Source: Aliarcobacter lanthieri
GTDB taxonomy: Bacteria; Campylobacterota; Campylobacteria; Campylobacterales; Arcobacteraceae
Length of the DNA stretch: 64,000 nucleotides
Assembly (NCBI RefSeq): GCF_013201625.1
Contig: NZ_CP053839.1
Location: forward strand, 1,178,001-1,242,000
Direction of reading: 5' to 3'
Both the position numbers and the translations under genes were made by a program. Below the pieces are notes generated by a model, which did no database searches, was not told the DNA's origin, and worked only from the letters and a program-made list of their open reading frames with translations. This document shows positions 54,131 to 63,615 of this stretch, in pieces (positions within the stretch are counted from its first letter, which is position 1; each line of letters starts with the position of its first letter).

Positions 54131-55111
54131 ATGAATAATCAAATTAAAGTTGCAATTGTTGGATACGGAAATTTAGGAAGAGGTGTTGAACTTTCTATTT
54201 TAAAAAATCCTGATATGAGTTTAGTGGCGGTTTTTTCAAGAAGAGACCCAAAAAGTGTAACTACGATAAATACTCCTGTATATTCTTTAGATAATATTTT
54301 AGATTTTAAAGAAAAGATAGATGTTTTAATTTTATGTGGTGGTTCAAAAGATGATTTACCTATTCAAGGACCAAAATATGCAGAGCATTTTAATGTAGTA
54401 GATAGCTATGATAATCATGCTGAAATCCCAGCATACTTTGCAAGTGTTGATAAATCTTGCCAAAAAAATAAAACTATAGGAATGATTTCAATTGGTTGGG
54501 ATCCTGGAATGTTCTCAATAAATAGAATCTATGGAGAAGCTCTTTTACCTGATGGTGATACATATACATTTTGGGGAAAAGGTTTAAGCCAAGGACATTC
54601 TGATGCAATAAGAAGAGTTGAAGGTGTAAAAGCTGGAGTTCAATATACAATTCCATCTAATGAAGCTATTGAAAAAGTAAGAAGTGGAATTAGACCAAAT
54701 TTAACTACAAAACAAAAACATGCAAGAGAGTGTTTTATTGTATTAAAAGATGGTGTAGATGCTAAAAAAGTGGAAAATGAAATAAAAACTATGCCAAACT
54801 ATTTTGAACCTTATGATACTACTGTAAATTTCATAAGCCAAGAAGAGTTTGACAAAAATCACAATACAATGCCTCATGGAGGATTTGTAATTAGAAGTGG
54901 AAAATCAAGCGACAATGTAAATCAAGTAATTGAATATGCTTTAAAACTTGATAGTAATCCAGAATTTACTGCTAGTGTACTTGTTGCTTATGCAAGAGCT
55001 ACATATAGAATGTCTAAAAAAGGTGAATTTGGAGCAAAAACAGTATTTGATGTAGCACCAATTCTTTTATCGCCAAAATCTTCTCAAGACTTGATAAAAG
55101 AACTTTTATAA
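54131..55111 (+). CDS. ddh: meso-Diaminopimelate D-dehydrogenase
   Basis: Converts tetrahydrodipicolinate directly to meso-diaminopimelate with NADPH and ammonia, feeding lysine and peptidoglycan. 326 residues from ATG 54131, which follows AAAGGAGCG at good spacing; an upstream ATG at 54083 would add 16 residues without support. Motifs: VAIVGYGNLGRG (Rossmann, 8-19), LCGGSKDDL, SIGWDPGMFSINR and the active-site ...MPHGGFVIRSG. Length equals known Ddh. Confidence 0.92.
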   Translation: MNNQIKVAIVGYGNLGRGVELSILKNPDMSLVAVFSRRDPKSVTTINTPVYSLDNILDFKEKIDVLILCGGSKDDLPIQGPKYAEHFNVVDSYDNHAEIPAYFASVDKSCQKNKTIGMISIGWDPGMFSINRIYGEALLPDGDTYTFWGKGLSQGHSDAIRRVEGVKAGVQYTIPSNEAIEKVRSGIRPNLTTKQKHARECFIVLKDGVDAKKVENEIKTMPNYFEPYDTTVNFISQEEFDKNHNTMPHGGFVIRSGKSSDNVNQVIEYALKLDSNPEFTASVLVAYARATYRMSKKGEFGAKTVFDVAPILLSPKSSQDLIKELL

Positions 55112-55120
55112 TTTATTAAA

Positions 55121-55138
55121 CTAAGGCTTTTGCCTTAG
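55121..55138. terminator. Terminator after ddh
   Basis: CTAAGGC (55121-55127) and GCCTTAG (55132-55138), loop TTTT, followed by CTTTTTA. Lies between ddh and the convergent relaxase-like gene. Confidence 0.75.
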
Positions 55139-55142
55139 CTTT

Positions 55143-56153
55143 TTATATAGCAATTCCTTGCATTTTTATATCTATTTTATGATTTAATTCATCTAATCTA
55201 AACTCTTTTTGTTTTATTTGTGTTTCAAGACTAGTAATAGTTGTACCTTTTAATGATATTGTATTATTTAGACTATCTAAAATATCTTCTTTGATTAAAA
55301 CCTGAGATATCAAATCGTCTAAATCATTCTCTTTTTGTTTTATTCTATTTACAATATCGTTTAAAGCATGATATTGTTCAGCTAATTTTAGACTTAATTC
55401 CTCTAACTCAATCTCTTTTGAAGCAACTTGAGTATTTATATCAAGTAAATTTTGATTTCTTATATTTATTTGATTATCTAAATTTTTTAAATCTTCTTCA
55501 TTTAAATTATTAATGGTATTTGATATTTTTTGAGGAGCATAATCCATTTTTAAAATTTGTGCAACAAATTTAAGCCTTTCAACCATATCTTTTTTTTGCA
55601 TTCTTGCATTTCTTCCAAGTTTAAAATCAAACATTGAAAAAATAGCATGAGCATGTGGAGTTAAGACTTTATTAAATTCATTTATATTAACCAATATTGT
55701 AAAGTCTTCATTTTTTTTACCATTACTACTATCTGAAGTAATAAACCAATCATTTCCTTTTTTTAGGATATTTTTATTAGGATAGTAATTTCTACCATCT
55801 TTTTGAAAATATCCTTCATCTTTATGTATTGTAAGATTTATTAATTCATGTCCCCCAAATTTCTGTTTTAATTCAAAAAATAAATCAATAATATCATCTT
55901 CTTGATGATCTTCATTTATTGATATTATTGCCTCTTGAAATAAATTAAAAATAGCACTTTTTTGCATATTTTGTTTTATTTTTTCTTTATAAATATTTTG
56001 TGCTTTTGACAAGAACTCATCATATTCATAAAATTTTTTAAAATAGTTATTACTACAATTTACAATAATTGCACAGCTAAATCCATTCAACCTTTGAGTA
56101 TGAATATCTGTATTTTGTGTTACTTTATCAACACTAAAAGAAGCTTTTCCCAT
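55143..56153 (-). CDS. Relaxase/mobilisation-like protein with long coiled coil
   Basis: 336 residues. The N-terminal ~200 residues carry ASFSVDK...HTQR (5-21), IYKEKIKQNMQK (54-65), IHKDEG (109-114, His110) and PHAHAIFS (166-173, His167/His169), which fit the HUH-type metal motif and layout of MobV/Pre-like relaxases. Residues 215-330 are a coiled coil of repeated ~21-residue units. Length is at the short end for the family. No other mobilisation, replication or conjugation gene is in the window. Assignment rests on these motifs only. Confidence 0.55.
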   Translation of the reverse strand: MGKASFSVDKVTQNTDIHTQRLNGFSCAIIVNCSNNYFKKFYEYDEFLSKAQNIYKEKIKQNMQKSAIFNLFQEAIISINEDHQEDDIIDLFFELKQKFGGHELINLTIHKDEGYFQKDGRNYYPNKNILKKGNDWFITSDSSNGKKNEDFTILVNINEFNKVLTPHAHAIFSMFDFKLGRNARMQKKDMVERLKFVAQILKMDYAPQKISNTINNLNEEDLKNLDNQINIRNQNLLDINTQVASKEIELEELSLKLAEQYHALNDIVNRIKQKENDLDDLISQVLIKEDILDSLNNTISLKGTTITSLETQIKQKEFRLDELNHKIDIKMQGIAI

Positions 56154-56303
56154 AATTTAATCCTTATTGTTTCCTGTGGTGCTACATAGCACTATTAATT
56201 CTAACTTAAAGTATCTTAAAAGTTTGCTTAAAATAAAAAAATAATTATAAGAATTTGTAAAATATAGGTAATAAAGTAAAGATATAATCTTTACTTTATG
56301 TTT

Positions 56304-57671
56304 TTAAATAGTTTTTGAGAATCTTCTTTTATCTTCAGGAATTTTATTTAGATATGCATCAAATGGCATACAAATATTTCTTATTAGCATAGTTCCAGTG
56401 GGAAAAACTTCAATTTTTTCATCATTTATTTTTATAAGTTCTGCATCTTCAAACTCTTTTAATAAAAGTAGGGCATCACTAAAATAATCTTTAAAATTTA
56501 TTTTAAATTCATTTTCAACTCTTTTTATATTTAAAGAAAAGTTACTCATAAGCTCCATAATAACAAATTGTCTAAGAATGTCATCATCTGAAAGCTTATA
56601 TCCTTTAAATACTGGTAAATCACCATTATCAATAGCTTTTTCCCAAGAATCTAAATCTTTAAAATTTTGTGCATAATAATCAACACCATTTCCAATAGAA
56701 GTTAGTCCAATACCTATTAAATCTGCACCACCTTTAGTTGTATATCCTTGGAAATTTCTATGCAGTTCACCTTTCTCAATGGCTTTAAACAGTTCATCTT
56801 CTGGCTTAGCAAAGTGATCCATTCCTACCATTTTATAACCATTTGATATAAAAAAGTCTATAGTATCTTTTAACATTTCAAGTTTAACTTCTGGAGTTGG
56901 AAATGTTGTTTCATCAAATTTCCTCATAGTTTTCATAAGCCAAGGAACATGTGCATAATTAAATACAGCAAATCTATCTGTATTTAATGTAACCATTTGT
57001 TCTAAAGTCTTCTTAAAACTTTCTCTTGTTTGATATGGTAAACCATAAATTAAATCTGTATTTATAGAGTTTATTCCAGCATTTCTTGCAATATTTATAA
57101 CATTTTGTGTTAGTTGAAAAGGTTGTATTCTATGAATAGTTTTTTGTACATCCTCATCCAAATCTTGAACTCCAAAACTAAGTCTATTACAGCCTCCATC
57201 TTTTAGAACATTCATATGTTCAACTGTAAAAAATCTAGGATCTACTTCACAAGATATTTCAGCATCAGAACTAAAGTTTGGGAAAATCTCTTTTATAGCA
57301 ATAATTACTTCCTTTAATTGAGAAGGAGAGAAGAATGTTGGAGTTCCACCACCAAAGTGCATTTGAGTTACAACTCTTTTTGTATTTAAATGGTTTTTTA
57401 GTATATTTAACTCTTTTTTTAAATATTCAATATATTTCTCTTTTTTATCTTCTTTTGAAGTAAATATCGTATTACAACCACAAAAATAACAGGCACTTCT
57501 ACAAAAAGGCATATGAATATAAAGAGATAATGCTCTTTCATCACTTTGGTTTTTATAAAACTCTTTTAAATCTTCTTGTGTAAAACTTTCACTAAACTCA
57601 GGAGCAGTTGGATATGAAGTATATCTTGGTCCTGGTTTTGAATATTTTACAAATTTTGCAAAATCTATCAT
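56304..57671 (-). CDS. hemN: Oxygen-independent coproporphyrinogen III oxidase
   Basis: Radical-SAM enzyme of heme biosynthesis, converting coproporphyrinogen III to protoporphyrinogen IX without oxygen. 455 residues, normal for HemN. YTSYPTAPEFSE near the N-terminus, cluster motif CRSACYFCGCNT (CxxxCxxCxC, about 55-66), GGGTPTFF and NRLSFGVQDLDEDVQ. The C-terminal HemN_C domain is present, and the CGC variant separates it from HemW. It follows argF by 4 bp on the same strand. Confidence 0.94.
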   Translation of the reverse strand: MIDFAKFVKYSKPGPRYTSYPTAPEFSESFTQEDLKEFYKNQSDERALSLYIHMPFCRSACYFCGCNTIFTSKEDKKEKYIEYLKKELNILKNHLNTKRVVTQMHFGGGTPTFFSPSQLKEVIIAIKEIFPNFSSDAEISCEVDPRFFTVEHMNVLKDGGCNRLSFGVQDLDEDVQKTIHRIQPFQLTQNVINIARNAGINSINTDLIYGLPYQTRESFKKTLEQMVTLNTDRFAVFNYAHVPWLMKTMRKFDETTFPTPEVKLEMLKDTIDFFISNGYKMVGMDHFAKPEDELFKAIEKGELHRNFQGYTTKGGADLIGIGLTSIGNGVDYYAQNFKDLDSWEKAIDNGDLPVFKGYKLSDDDILRQFVIMELMSNFSLNIKRVENEFKINFKDYFSDALLLLKEFEDAELIKINDEKIEVFPTGTMLIRNICMPFDAYLNKIPEDKRRFSKTI

Positions 57672-57675
57672 TTAA

Positions 57676-58605
57676 TTATTTCTCATCTCTTTTTCTATCT
57701 AGCCAAACCATAACAGCTTTTTGTGCATGAAGTCTATTCTCAGCTTCCTCAAAAATACGACTTTGACTTCCTTCAAGTACACTTGAGCTCACTTCATATT
57801 CTCTATAAGCTGGTAAACAATGTAAAAATATTGCATTTTCTTTTGCTAATTTCATCATATCTTCATTAACCATATATCCAGCAAAATCTTTTATTCTTTT
57901 CTCTTTTTCAGCCTCTTGTCCCATTGAAATCCAAGTATCAGTTGTAACAACTGTAGCATCTTTTACAGCTATTTTTGGATCAAAGCTAATAGATATTTTT
58001 GCACCACTTTTTTTAGCTTCATTTAAAGCATTTTCTAAAACATCACTATCTACTTGATAATCTTTTGGAGTTGCAATTCTTAATTCAAATCCAAGTTTAG
58101 CTGCAAGATTTAACCAAGAATGTGCCATATTATTACCATCTCCAATATAAGCAACAACTAAATCTTTATCTAAACCTTCTTCCATAATTGTAAGATAATC
58201 AGCTAATAATTGAACTGGGTGAAATTTATCTGTAAGTCCATTTATAACTGGAACTTTAGAATATTTGGCAAAATCTTCAAGTTTTTCTTGCTCAAAAGTT
58301 CTAATCATTACCATATCAACCATTCTTGAAATTACTCTGGCTGTATCACTCATAGGTTCACCACGACCTAGCTGAATATCATTTGATGATAAAAACAATC
58401 CAATTCCACCTAGTTGATAAATACCAGTTTCAAAAGATACTCTTGTTCTAGTAGAACTTTTTTCAAATATCATACCTAAAACTTTTTTAGGCATATAATC
58501 TTTAAATTCTCTTCTTTTTGTTTCATCTTTTATCTGTCTTGCTAAAGAAAGTATTTCTAAAATCTCATCTTTTTTATAGTCAATTAAGCTTAAGAAGTGT
58601 CGCAT
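57676..58605 (-). CDS. argF: Ornithine carbamoyltransferase
   Basis: Carbamoyl phosphate + ornithine to citrulline in arginine synthesis. 309 residues from ATG 58605, which follows AAGGAAATC; an upstream ATG at 58665 would add 20 residues without a ribosome site. Motifs: carbamoyl-phosphate-binding [11 protein letters not shown] (about 45-55), [24 protein letters not shown] and the ornithine/catalytic [10 protein letters not shown]. All expected residues are present. Confidence 0.94.
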   Translation of the reverse strand: MRHFLSLIDYKKDEILEILSLARQIKDETKRREFKDYMPKKVLGMIFEKSSTRTRVSFETGIYQLGGIGLFLSSNDIQLGRGEPMSDTARVISRMVDMVMIRTFEQEKLEDFAKYSKVPVINGLTDKFHPVQLLADYLTIMEEGLDKDLVVAYIGDGNNMAHSWLNLAAKLGFELRIATPKDYQVDSDVLENALNEAKKSGAKISISFDPKIAVKDATVVTTDTWISMGQEAEKEKRIKDFAGYMVNEDMMKLAKENAIFLHCLPAYREYEVSSSVLEGSQSRIFEEAENRLHAQKAVMVWLDRKRDEK

Positions 58606-58784
58606 AATGATTTCCTTATATTGATTGAAAGCAAACATTTTATTTAATTTATCTTTTATAAACACTTAAAAACAACATTAAATCTATTTTAAAAGTATCA
58701 TAAAATGACACTTTTGTGACAAAACTAGTTACCAACTATTAAGATCTTCTTACATAAACTTTTAAAATTAAGAAAGGATAAAAA

Positions 58785-60902
58785 ATGATTGATTATATTT
58801 TAAAAAGAGATGGATCAAAACAAAAGTTTGAAGCTTTTAAAATTGAAGATGCAATAAAAAAAGCTTTTAAAAGTGTAAATATTAAATATGATAAAGAAGC
58901 TTTTTTCTCAGTATTATTTCAAATAAAATCAAAAAGTATAAAAGAAGTTGAAAATATACAAGATTTAATAGAAAAAGAACTTTATAAAATTGGATATTTT
59001 GATGTTATGAAAAGTTTTATGCTATATAGACATCTTCATAAAATTCAAAGAGAACAGATTTTAGGCTTAAATGATGATACAACTTATATAAATTCAACTC
59101 AAACAATTCAAGAATATATAAATGGTGAAGATTGGAGAATAAAAGCAAACTCAAATACAGGATATTCTCATGCAGGACTTATAAACAACAGTGCTGGAAA
59201 AATAATAGCAAACTATTGGCTTGATAAAATTTATACAAAAGAACAAGGTTATGCACATAGAAATGCAGATATTCATATTCATGATTTAGATTGTTTGAGT
59301 GCTTATTGTGCTGGTTGGAGTTTAAGAGTTCTTTTAGATGAAGGGTTTAATGAAGTTCGTGGAAGAGTAGAAAGTTTTGCTCCAAATCATTTTAGAGAAG
59401 CCTTAGGACAAATGGCAAATTTTTTAGGAATACTTCAAAGTGAATGGGCTGGTGCTCAAGCTTTTAGTTCTTTTGATACTTATTTAGCTCCTTACGTATT
59501 TAAGGATCAATTAGAATTCAAAGATATAAAAAAAGCTATTCGTAGTTTTATTTATAATTTAAATGTTCCAGCACGTTGGGGGCAAAGTCCTTTTACAAAT
59601 ATTACTATTGATTGGACTATTCCAAATGATTTAAAAGATCAAATACCAACTCGTCACCAAAAACATCTTTTATTAAACATATCAGATAATAATCTTTTAA
59701 AAGAGGCTAAAAATAGGGGAGTTAATACTCTAGAAGAACTAACATATAAGCATTTTCAAAAAGAGATGAATCAAATTAATAAAGCATATTATGAAATAAT
59801 GACAGAAGGTGATAAAACTGGTCAGCCATTTACTTTTCCAATACCCACAGTAAATATAACTGAAGATTTTGATTGGGAAGGTGAAAATATAGATATTTTA
59901 TTTGAAAATACAGCAAAAATAGGAAGTAGTTACTTTCAAAATTTTATAGGAAGTCAATACAAGAAAGATGAAAATGGTAATTTAGTAGTAAATGAAGAAG
60001 CTTATAAACCTGGTCATGTAAGAAGTATGTGTTGTAGACTTCAATTAGATTTAAGAGAACTTTTAAAAAGAGGTGGTGGTCTTTTCGGAAGTGCTGAAAT
60101 GACTGGAAGCATTGGAGTAGTAACTATAAATATGGCTAGGCTTGGATATTTATATAAAAATGATATCAAAGGTTTATATAATAGAATTGAAGAGCTTATG
60201 GATTTAGCAAAAGATAGTTTGGAAAAGAAAAGAATTTTTGTACAAAATATGTATGATAGAGGTCTTTATCCTTATACAAAAAGATATTTGCCTCACTTTA
60301 ATAATCACTTTTCAACTATTGGTATAAATGGTATGAACGAAATGTTAAAAAACTTTTTTGAAGATGAAAGCATAGATTTATCTACATCAAAAGGGATTGA
60401 TTTTACATTAGAATTATTAGATTTTATGCGAGCAAAAATGGTTGAATATCAAGAAAGAACTGGAAATTTATATAACCTTGAAGCAACTCCAGCAGAAGGA
60501 ACAACTTATAGATTTGCAAAAGAGGATAAAAAAAGATACAAAGATATTATCCAATCTGGATTTGAAAAAAACATTTACTATACAAACTCTTCTCAACTAC
60601 CAGTAGATTTTACAGATGATCCCTTTGAAGCTTTAGAATTACAAGATAATTTACAATGCAAATATACAGGAGGAACAGTTCTTCATCTATATATGAAAGA
60701 ACAAGTTTCAAGTATTCAAGCTTGTAAAAAATTAGTAAAAAATGTGATAACAAACTTTAGATTACCATATATTACTATAACACCACTGTTTTCAGTTTGT
60801 CCTAAACATGGTTATTTAACTGGAGAATACGAGTATTGCCCAAAATGTGATAATGAAATTTTAGAAAAGGAATTAGAAAATGGAAAAAATAAAATTGCTT
60901 GA
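58785..60902 (+). CDS. nrdD: Anaerobic (class III) ribonucleoside-triphosphate reductase, main chain lacking the radical loop
   Basis: Reduces NTPs to dNTPs without oxygen. 705 residues: ATP-cone (about 1-90), then the ten-stranded NrdD barrel with NADIHIHDLDCLSAYCAGWSL, PARWGQSPFTN, MCCRLQLDLREL and TPAEGTTYRFAKED. The C-terminal zinc site is VCPKHGYLTGEYEYCPKC. In one-chain NrdD proteins the glycyl-radical motif RVxGY follows shortly after; here the chain stops at ...NGKNKIA with no such motif, which is instead encoded by the overlapping ORF at 60880. The active enzyme would then need both chains and NrdG. Confidence 0.92.
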   Translation: MIDYILKRDGSKQKFEAFKIEDAIKKAFKSVNIKYDKEAFFSVLFQIKSKSIKEVENIQDLIEKELYKIGYFDVMKSFMLYRHLHKIQREQILGLNDDTTYINSTQTIQEYINGEDWRIKANSNTGYSHAGLINNSAGKIIANYWLDKIYTKEQGYAHRNADIHIHDLDCLSAYCAGWSLRVLLDEGFNEVRGRVESFAPNHFREALGQMANFLGILQSEWAGAQAFSSFDTYLAPYVFKDQLEFKDIKKAIRSFIYNLNVPARWGQSPFTNITIDWTIPNDLKDQIPTRHQKHLLLNISDNNLLKEAKNRGVNTLEELTYKHFQKEMNQINKAYYEIMTEGDKTGQPFTFPIPTVNITEDFDWEGENIDILFENTAKIGSSYFQNFIGSQYKKDENGNLVVNEEAYKPGHVRSMCCRLQLDLRELLKRGGGLFGSAEMTGSIGVVTINMARLGYLYKNDIKGLYNRIEELMDLAKDSLEKKRIFVQNMYDRGLYPYTKRYLPHFNNHFSTIGINGMNEMLKNFFEDESIDLSTSKGIDFTLELLDFMRAKMVEYQERTGNLYNLEATPAEGTTYRFAKEDKKRYKDIIQSGFEKNIYYTNSSQLPVDFTDDPFEALELQDNLQCKYTGGTVLHLYMKEQVSSIQACKKLVKNVITNFRLPYITITPLFSVCPKHGYLTGEYEYCPKCDNEILEKELENGKNKIA

Positions 60903-61044
60903 GAAAAATATAGAAAAAAGAACTAAATGTATAGTATATACTAGGGTTATGGGATACCATAGACCAGTTGAAAGTTTCAATATAGGAAAAAAAGGTGAAC
61001 ACAAACAAAGAGTTAAATTTACTGAACCAAAAAATTGTTTATGA
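60880..61044 (+). CDS. Separate glycyl-radical segment of class III ribonucleotide reductase (54 residues)
   Basis: A small ORF in the +1 frame relative to nrdD, overlapping its last 23 bp. ATG 60880 is preceded by AAAAGG. The product contains KCIVYTRVMGYHRPVESF and NIGKKGEHKQRVKF, matching the C-terminal glycyl-radical loop of NrdD (RVxGY; radical glycine would be Gly25). The nrdD chain itself lacks this motif. Overlaps the GTG start of nrdG by 50 bp. Either a true split subunit, or the product of a +1 frameshift at the A6 run 60884-60889, or a sequencing error; the independent start signals and extra helical linker favour a true split. Confidence 0.75.
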   Translation: MEKIKLLEKNIEKRTKCIVYTRVMGYHRPVESFNIGKKGEHKQRVKFTEPKNCL

Positions 61045-61699
61045 TTTTACAAGGTTTACAACAACAGATTATGTAGGTGAAATATCCTGCATAGTTTGGC
61101 ATATATCTTGTAATCTTAGATGCAGTTATTGTTATAATGATAATATAGTTTTTGCTAAACAAGGCTTATATACGCATAATGATATTTTAGAGTTTTTAAA
61201 TAAAAGAAAGAGCCTTTTAACCGCTGTTGTATTATCTGGAGGAGAAGCTACTATTCATAATTTAGTATATTTCTGCGAAAAGATTAAAAAATTAGGATTT
61301 AAAATAAAACTTGATACAAATGGAATAAATTTTAAATCTATAAAAGAGCTTATTTCTAAAAATCTTATTGATTTTATAGCAATAGATTTTAAAGCTCCAA
61401 AATATAAATTTAAACTTATAACAAAAAAAGATGATTATGAGAAGATGTTAAAGACAATAAAATATCTTTTAAAAATAGATTTTCCTTTTGAAATTAGAAC
61501 TACAATAAATAGAGATATATTAGATGAAAATGATATAAATGAGATTATAAATACAATTTATTGTTTAGGTTATAATAATATTTATTATATACAAAATTTC
61601 TTACAAACAAAATCAAATATTGGGAATATTACCCAAAATATGGTACTTAATAGAAGTTTAATAGATGATTCAAAATTAACCATTAACTACAGAAATTAA
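60995..61699 (+). CDS. nrdG: Anaerobic ribonucleotide reductase activase (radical SAM)
   Basis: Makes the glycyl radical on its reductase partner using SAM and a 4Fe-4S cluster. 234 residues: VYDFTRFTTTDYVGEISCIVWHISCNLRCSYCYN with CxxxCxxC cluster ligands (about 41-48) and LSGGEATIHN. Longer than E. coli NrdG and of the PflA-like anaerobic activase type. Starts with GTG 60995 after AGGAAAAAAA; no ATG is available before the core. It begins inside the 54-residue radical-segment ORF. Its end overlaps the convergent response regulator by 24 bp. Confidence 0.9.
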   Translation: MNTNKELNLLNQKIVYDFTRFTTTDYVGEISCIVWHISCNLRCSYCYNDNIVFAKQGLYTHNDILEFLNKRKSLLTAVVLSGGEATIHNLVYFCEKIKKLGFKIKLDTNGINFKSIKELISKNLIDFIAIDFKAPKYKFKLITKKDDYEKMLKTIKYLLKIDFPFEIRTTINRDILDENDINEIINTIYCLGYNNIYYIQNFLQTKSNIGNITQNMVLNRSLIDDSKLTINYRN

Positions 61700-62341
61700 A
61701 TATCCCTGAGATGATATATTTTCTATTAAAGTTTTTGAGGTTTTGACTCTTAATCTTCTTACAAAAGTTCGTACTCTATCATCACTAACTTCTTCATCTT
61801 CCCATAGTTTTTTTATATTATTAAGTGTTACAAATGAATTCTTATTTTCAATTAAAAGAGACAGAAATCCTTTTTCTCTTTTAGTTAGATTTATCAAATT
61901 ATCATTTTTATATAAATTTATACTACTATTATTAAATAAAAAACCATCTTTTAAAGTTATTAATTTGGCTTTTTCAATTTTATTCGATAACTCTTTTAAA
62001 TATTCAATAAAACTTTCAATATCAAATGGTTTTATAAAATATTTAGATATTCCTAAATCAATAGCTTGTAAAAGCATATCTTTATGACTATATGCACTTA
62101 ATATAATAATAGGGATTGAAGTATTTTGCTCTTTTATCTTTTGACTCATTTCTAAACCATTCATATTTGGCATCATAATATCACTAATAATAATATCAGG
62201 CTTAAAAATTTTAAATTTTCTAAGTCCTTCAACTCCATCTTTTACACAAACAACTTTAAAAAATAAATCTTTAATAGAAGATTTAATAAGATTACCTAGT
62301 TTTTGTTCATCTTCTACTATTAAAACTTTTAGATCTTTCAT
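61676..62341 (-). CDS. OmpR-type response regulator
   Basis: 221 residues: receiver domain 1-120 with VLIVEDEQ (acidic pocket), phospho-Asp in IIISDIMMPNMNG (about Asp55) and Lys in KYFIKPFDIESF; C-terminal winged-helix domain about 130-221 (LTKREKGFLSLLIENKN; DDRVRTFVRRLRVK). It is the second gene of a unit with the PAS kinase, 3 bp downstream of it. Converges on nrdG with a 24-bp overlap. Confidence 0.88.
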   Translation of the reverse strand: MKDLKVLIVEDEQKLGNLIKSSIKDLFFKVVCVKDGVEGLRKFKIFKPDIIISDIMMPNMNGLEMSQKIKEQNTSIPIIILSAYSHKDMLLQAIDLGISKYFIKPFDIESFIEYLKELSNKIEKAKLITLKDGFLFNNSSINLYKNDNLINLTKREKGFLSLLIENKNSFVTLNNIKKLWEDEEVSDDRVRTFVRRLRVKTSKTLIENISSQGYLISVVNG

Positions 62342-62344
62342 AAT

Positions 62345-63427
62345 TTAACTTTGTAATGGGAATTTAAGAGTAAATTTTGAACCATTATTTGTCTTATTAT
62401 ATAAAATATGCCCATTGAAGCTATTTTCTATGATTACTTTCGAAATAAATAGTCCAAGTCCTGTTCCAGTACTTTTATATTTTGTTGTAAAATATGGTTC
62501 ATAAATATGATTTTCTATATCTTTAGGAATACCTAAAGCATTATCAATAAACTCTAAATATATAAATTCACTATCTTGATAGCTTTTTAAAATAATCTCT
62601 TTTTTTAATATTTTATTTTCATTAAAAGCATCTTTTGAGTTAGAAATTAAGTTTAATAAAACTTGTACTAATTCATTCTTAATACCTAATAATTCTAAAT
62701 CTTTTGTTATATCAAATTTTATAGATATTTTTTCATCTTCGATTAATCTTGATAATATTTTTAGAGCTTCACTTATTGAAAGATTTAATAAAAATCTCTC
62801 TTTTTGTTTTTGAGGATTAAAAAAATTTGTAAAATCTTCAATAGTATCTGACATACCTAAAATAAGATTTTTTGAACTATTATAAAAAGTATCAAAGTCT
62901 TTTCTTTCTTTAGATTCAAAAGCTTTTTTTAGATTAAATAAAGATAGATTTAATTCAGTTAAAGGCTGTCTCCATTGATGTGCAATATTTGCTAACATTT
63001 GACCCAGACTTGCCATTCTTGATTGTAAAAAGATTATTTTTTGCTTTTCTTCAAGCTCTTTTTGAAGCATTACCTCATTTGTAATATCATATCTTATTGC
63101 AACAAATTCAATAATATTTTCAAATTCATCTAAAATAGGAATAATTGTCGTATTTAAGTATAAATCTTTTCTATTTTTTGATAGATTTTTAACCGTAGTT
63201 TTATATACTTGTTTATTTAAAATAGAACTCCAAAGAGCTTCAAATTTCTCTTTTGGAGTATCAGGATGTCTTACTATATTATGATTTTTACCAATAAGTT
63301 CATCTTTTGTAAAACCAAAAAGATTACAAAACTCATCATTTACAAATGTGATAACTCCATTTATATCTGTTTTTGATACTATATTTGAGTTTTCTATGGC
63401 TTTTTGGTAATTATTTACTTTTTGCAT
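62345..63427 (-). CDS. Cytoplasmic PAS-domain sensor histidine kinase
   Basis: 360 residues, no membrane helix. PAS domain about 12-120 with GKNHNIVRHPDTPKEKFEALW, the pattern of FAD-binding Aer-type PAS domains (redox/energy sensing). Kinase core: H-box NIAHQWRQPLTELNLS (His150), N-box VLLNLISNSKDAF, G-boxes DNALGIP and GTGLGLFISK. It pairs with the following response regulator. Location beside nrdDG and the Aer-like PAS suggests response to oxygen or redox state; ligand is inference. Confidence 0.88.
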   Translation of the reverse strand: MQKVNNYQKAIENSNIVSKTDINGVITFVNDEFCNLFGFTKDELIGKNHNIVRHPDTPKEKFEALWSSILNKQVYKTTVKNLSKNRKDLYLNTTIIPILDEFENIIEFVAIRYDITNEVMLQKELEEKQKIIFLQSRMASLGQMLANIAHQWRQPLTELNLSLFNLKKAFESKERKDFDTFYNSSKNLILGMSDTIEDFTNFFNPQKQKERFLLNLSISEALKILSRLIEDEKISIKFDITKDLELLGIKNELVQVLLNLISNSKDAFNENKILKKEIILKSYQDSEFIYLEFIDNALGIPKDIENHIYEPYFTTKYKSTGTGLGLFISKVIIENSFNGHILYNKTNNGSKFTLKFPLQS

Positions 63428-63615
63428 GTTATGAGTATATCATCTTTAATCTTTAGTAGTTTATGTTTTTTTAAATAGTTTATATCCTTTTGGGCTCTTT
63501 TTGTAGAGTCTTTGAAACTTGCTAATTAAAATTAGTTGTAATATTCAATAAATTTAAAAGTAAAATCTAATTATTTTGTTGATAATATTTTATAAAAATA
63601 TAAGGAGTATGAAAT

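Noticed and set aside
58690-58730. NrdR or FNR box upstream of nrdD
   Set aside because: The TGACACTTTTGTGACA stretch is not an inverted repeat and fits neither consensus.
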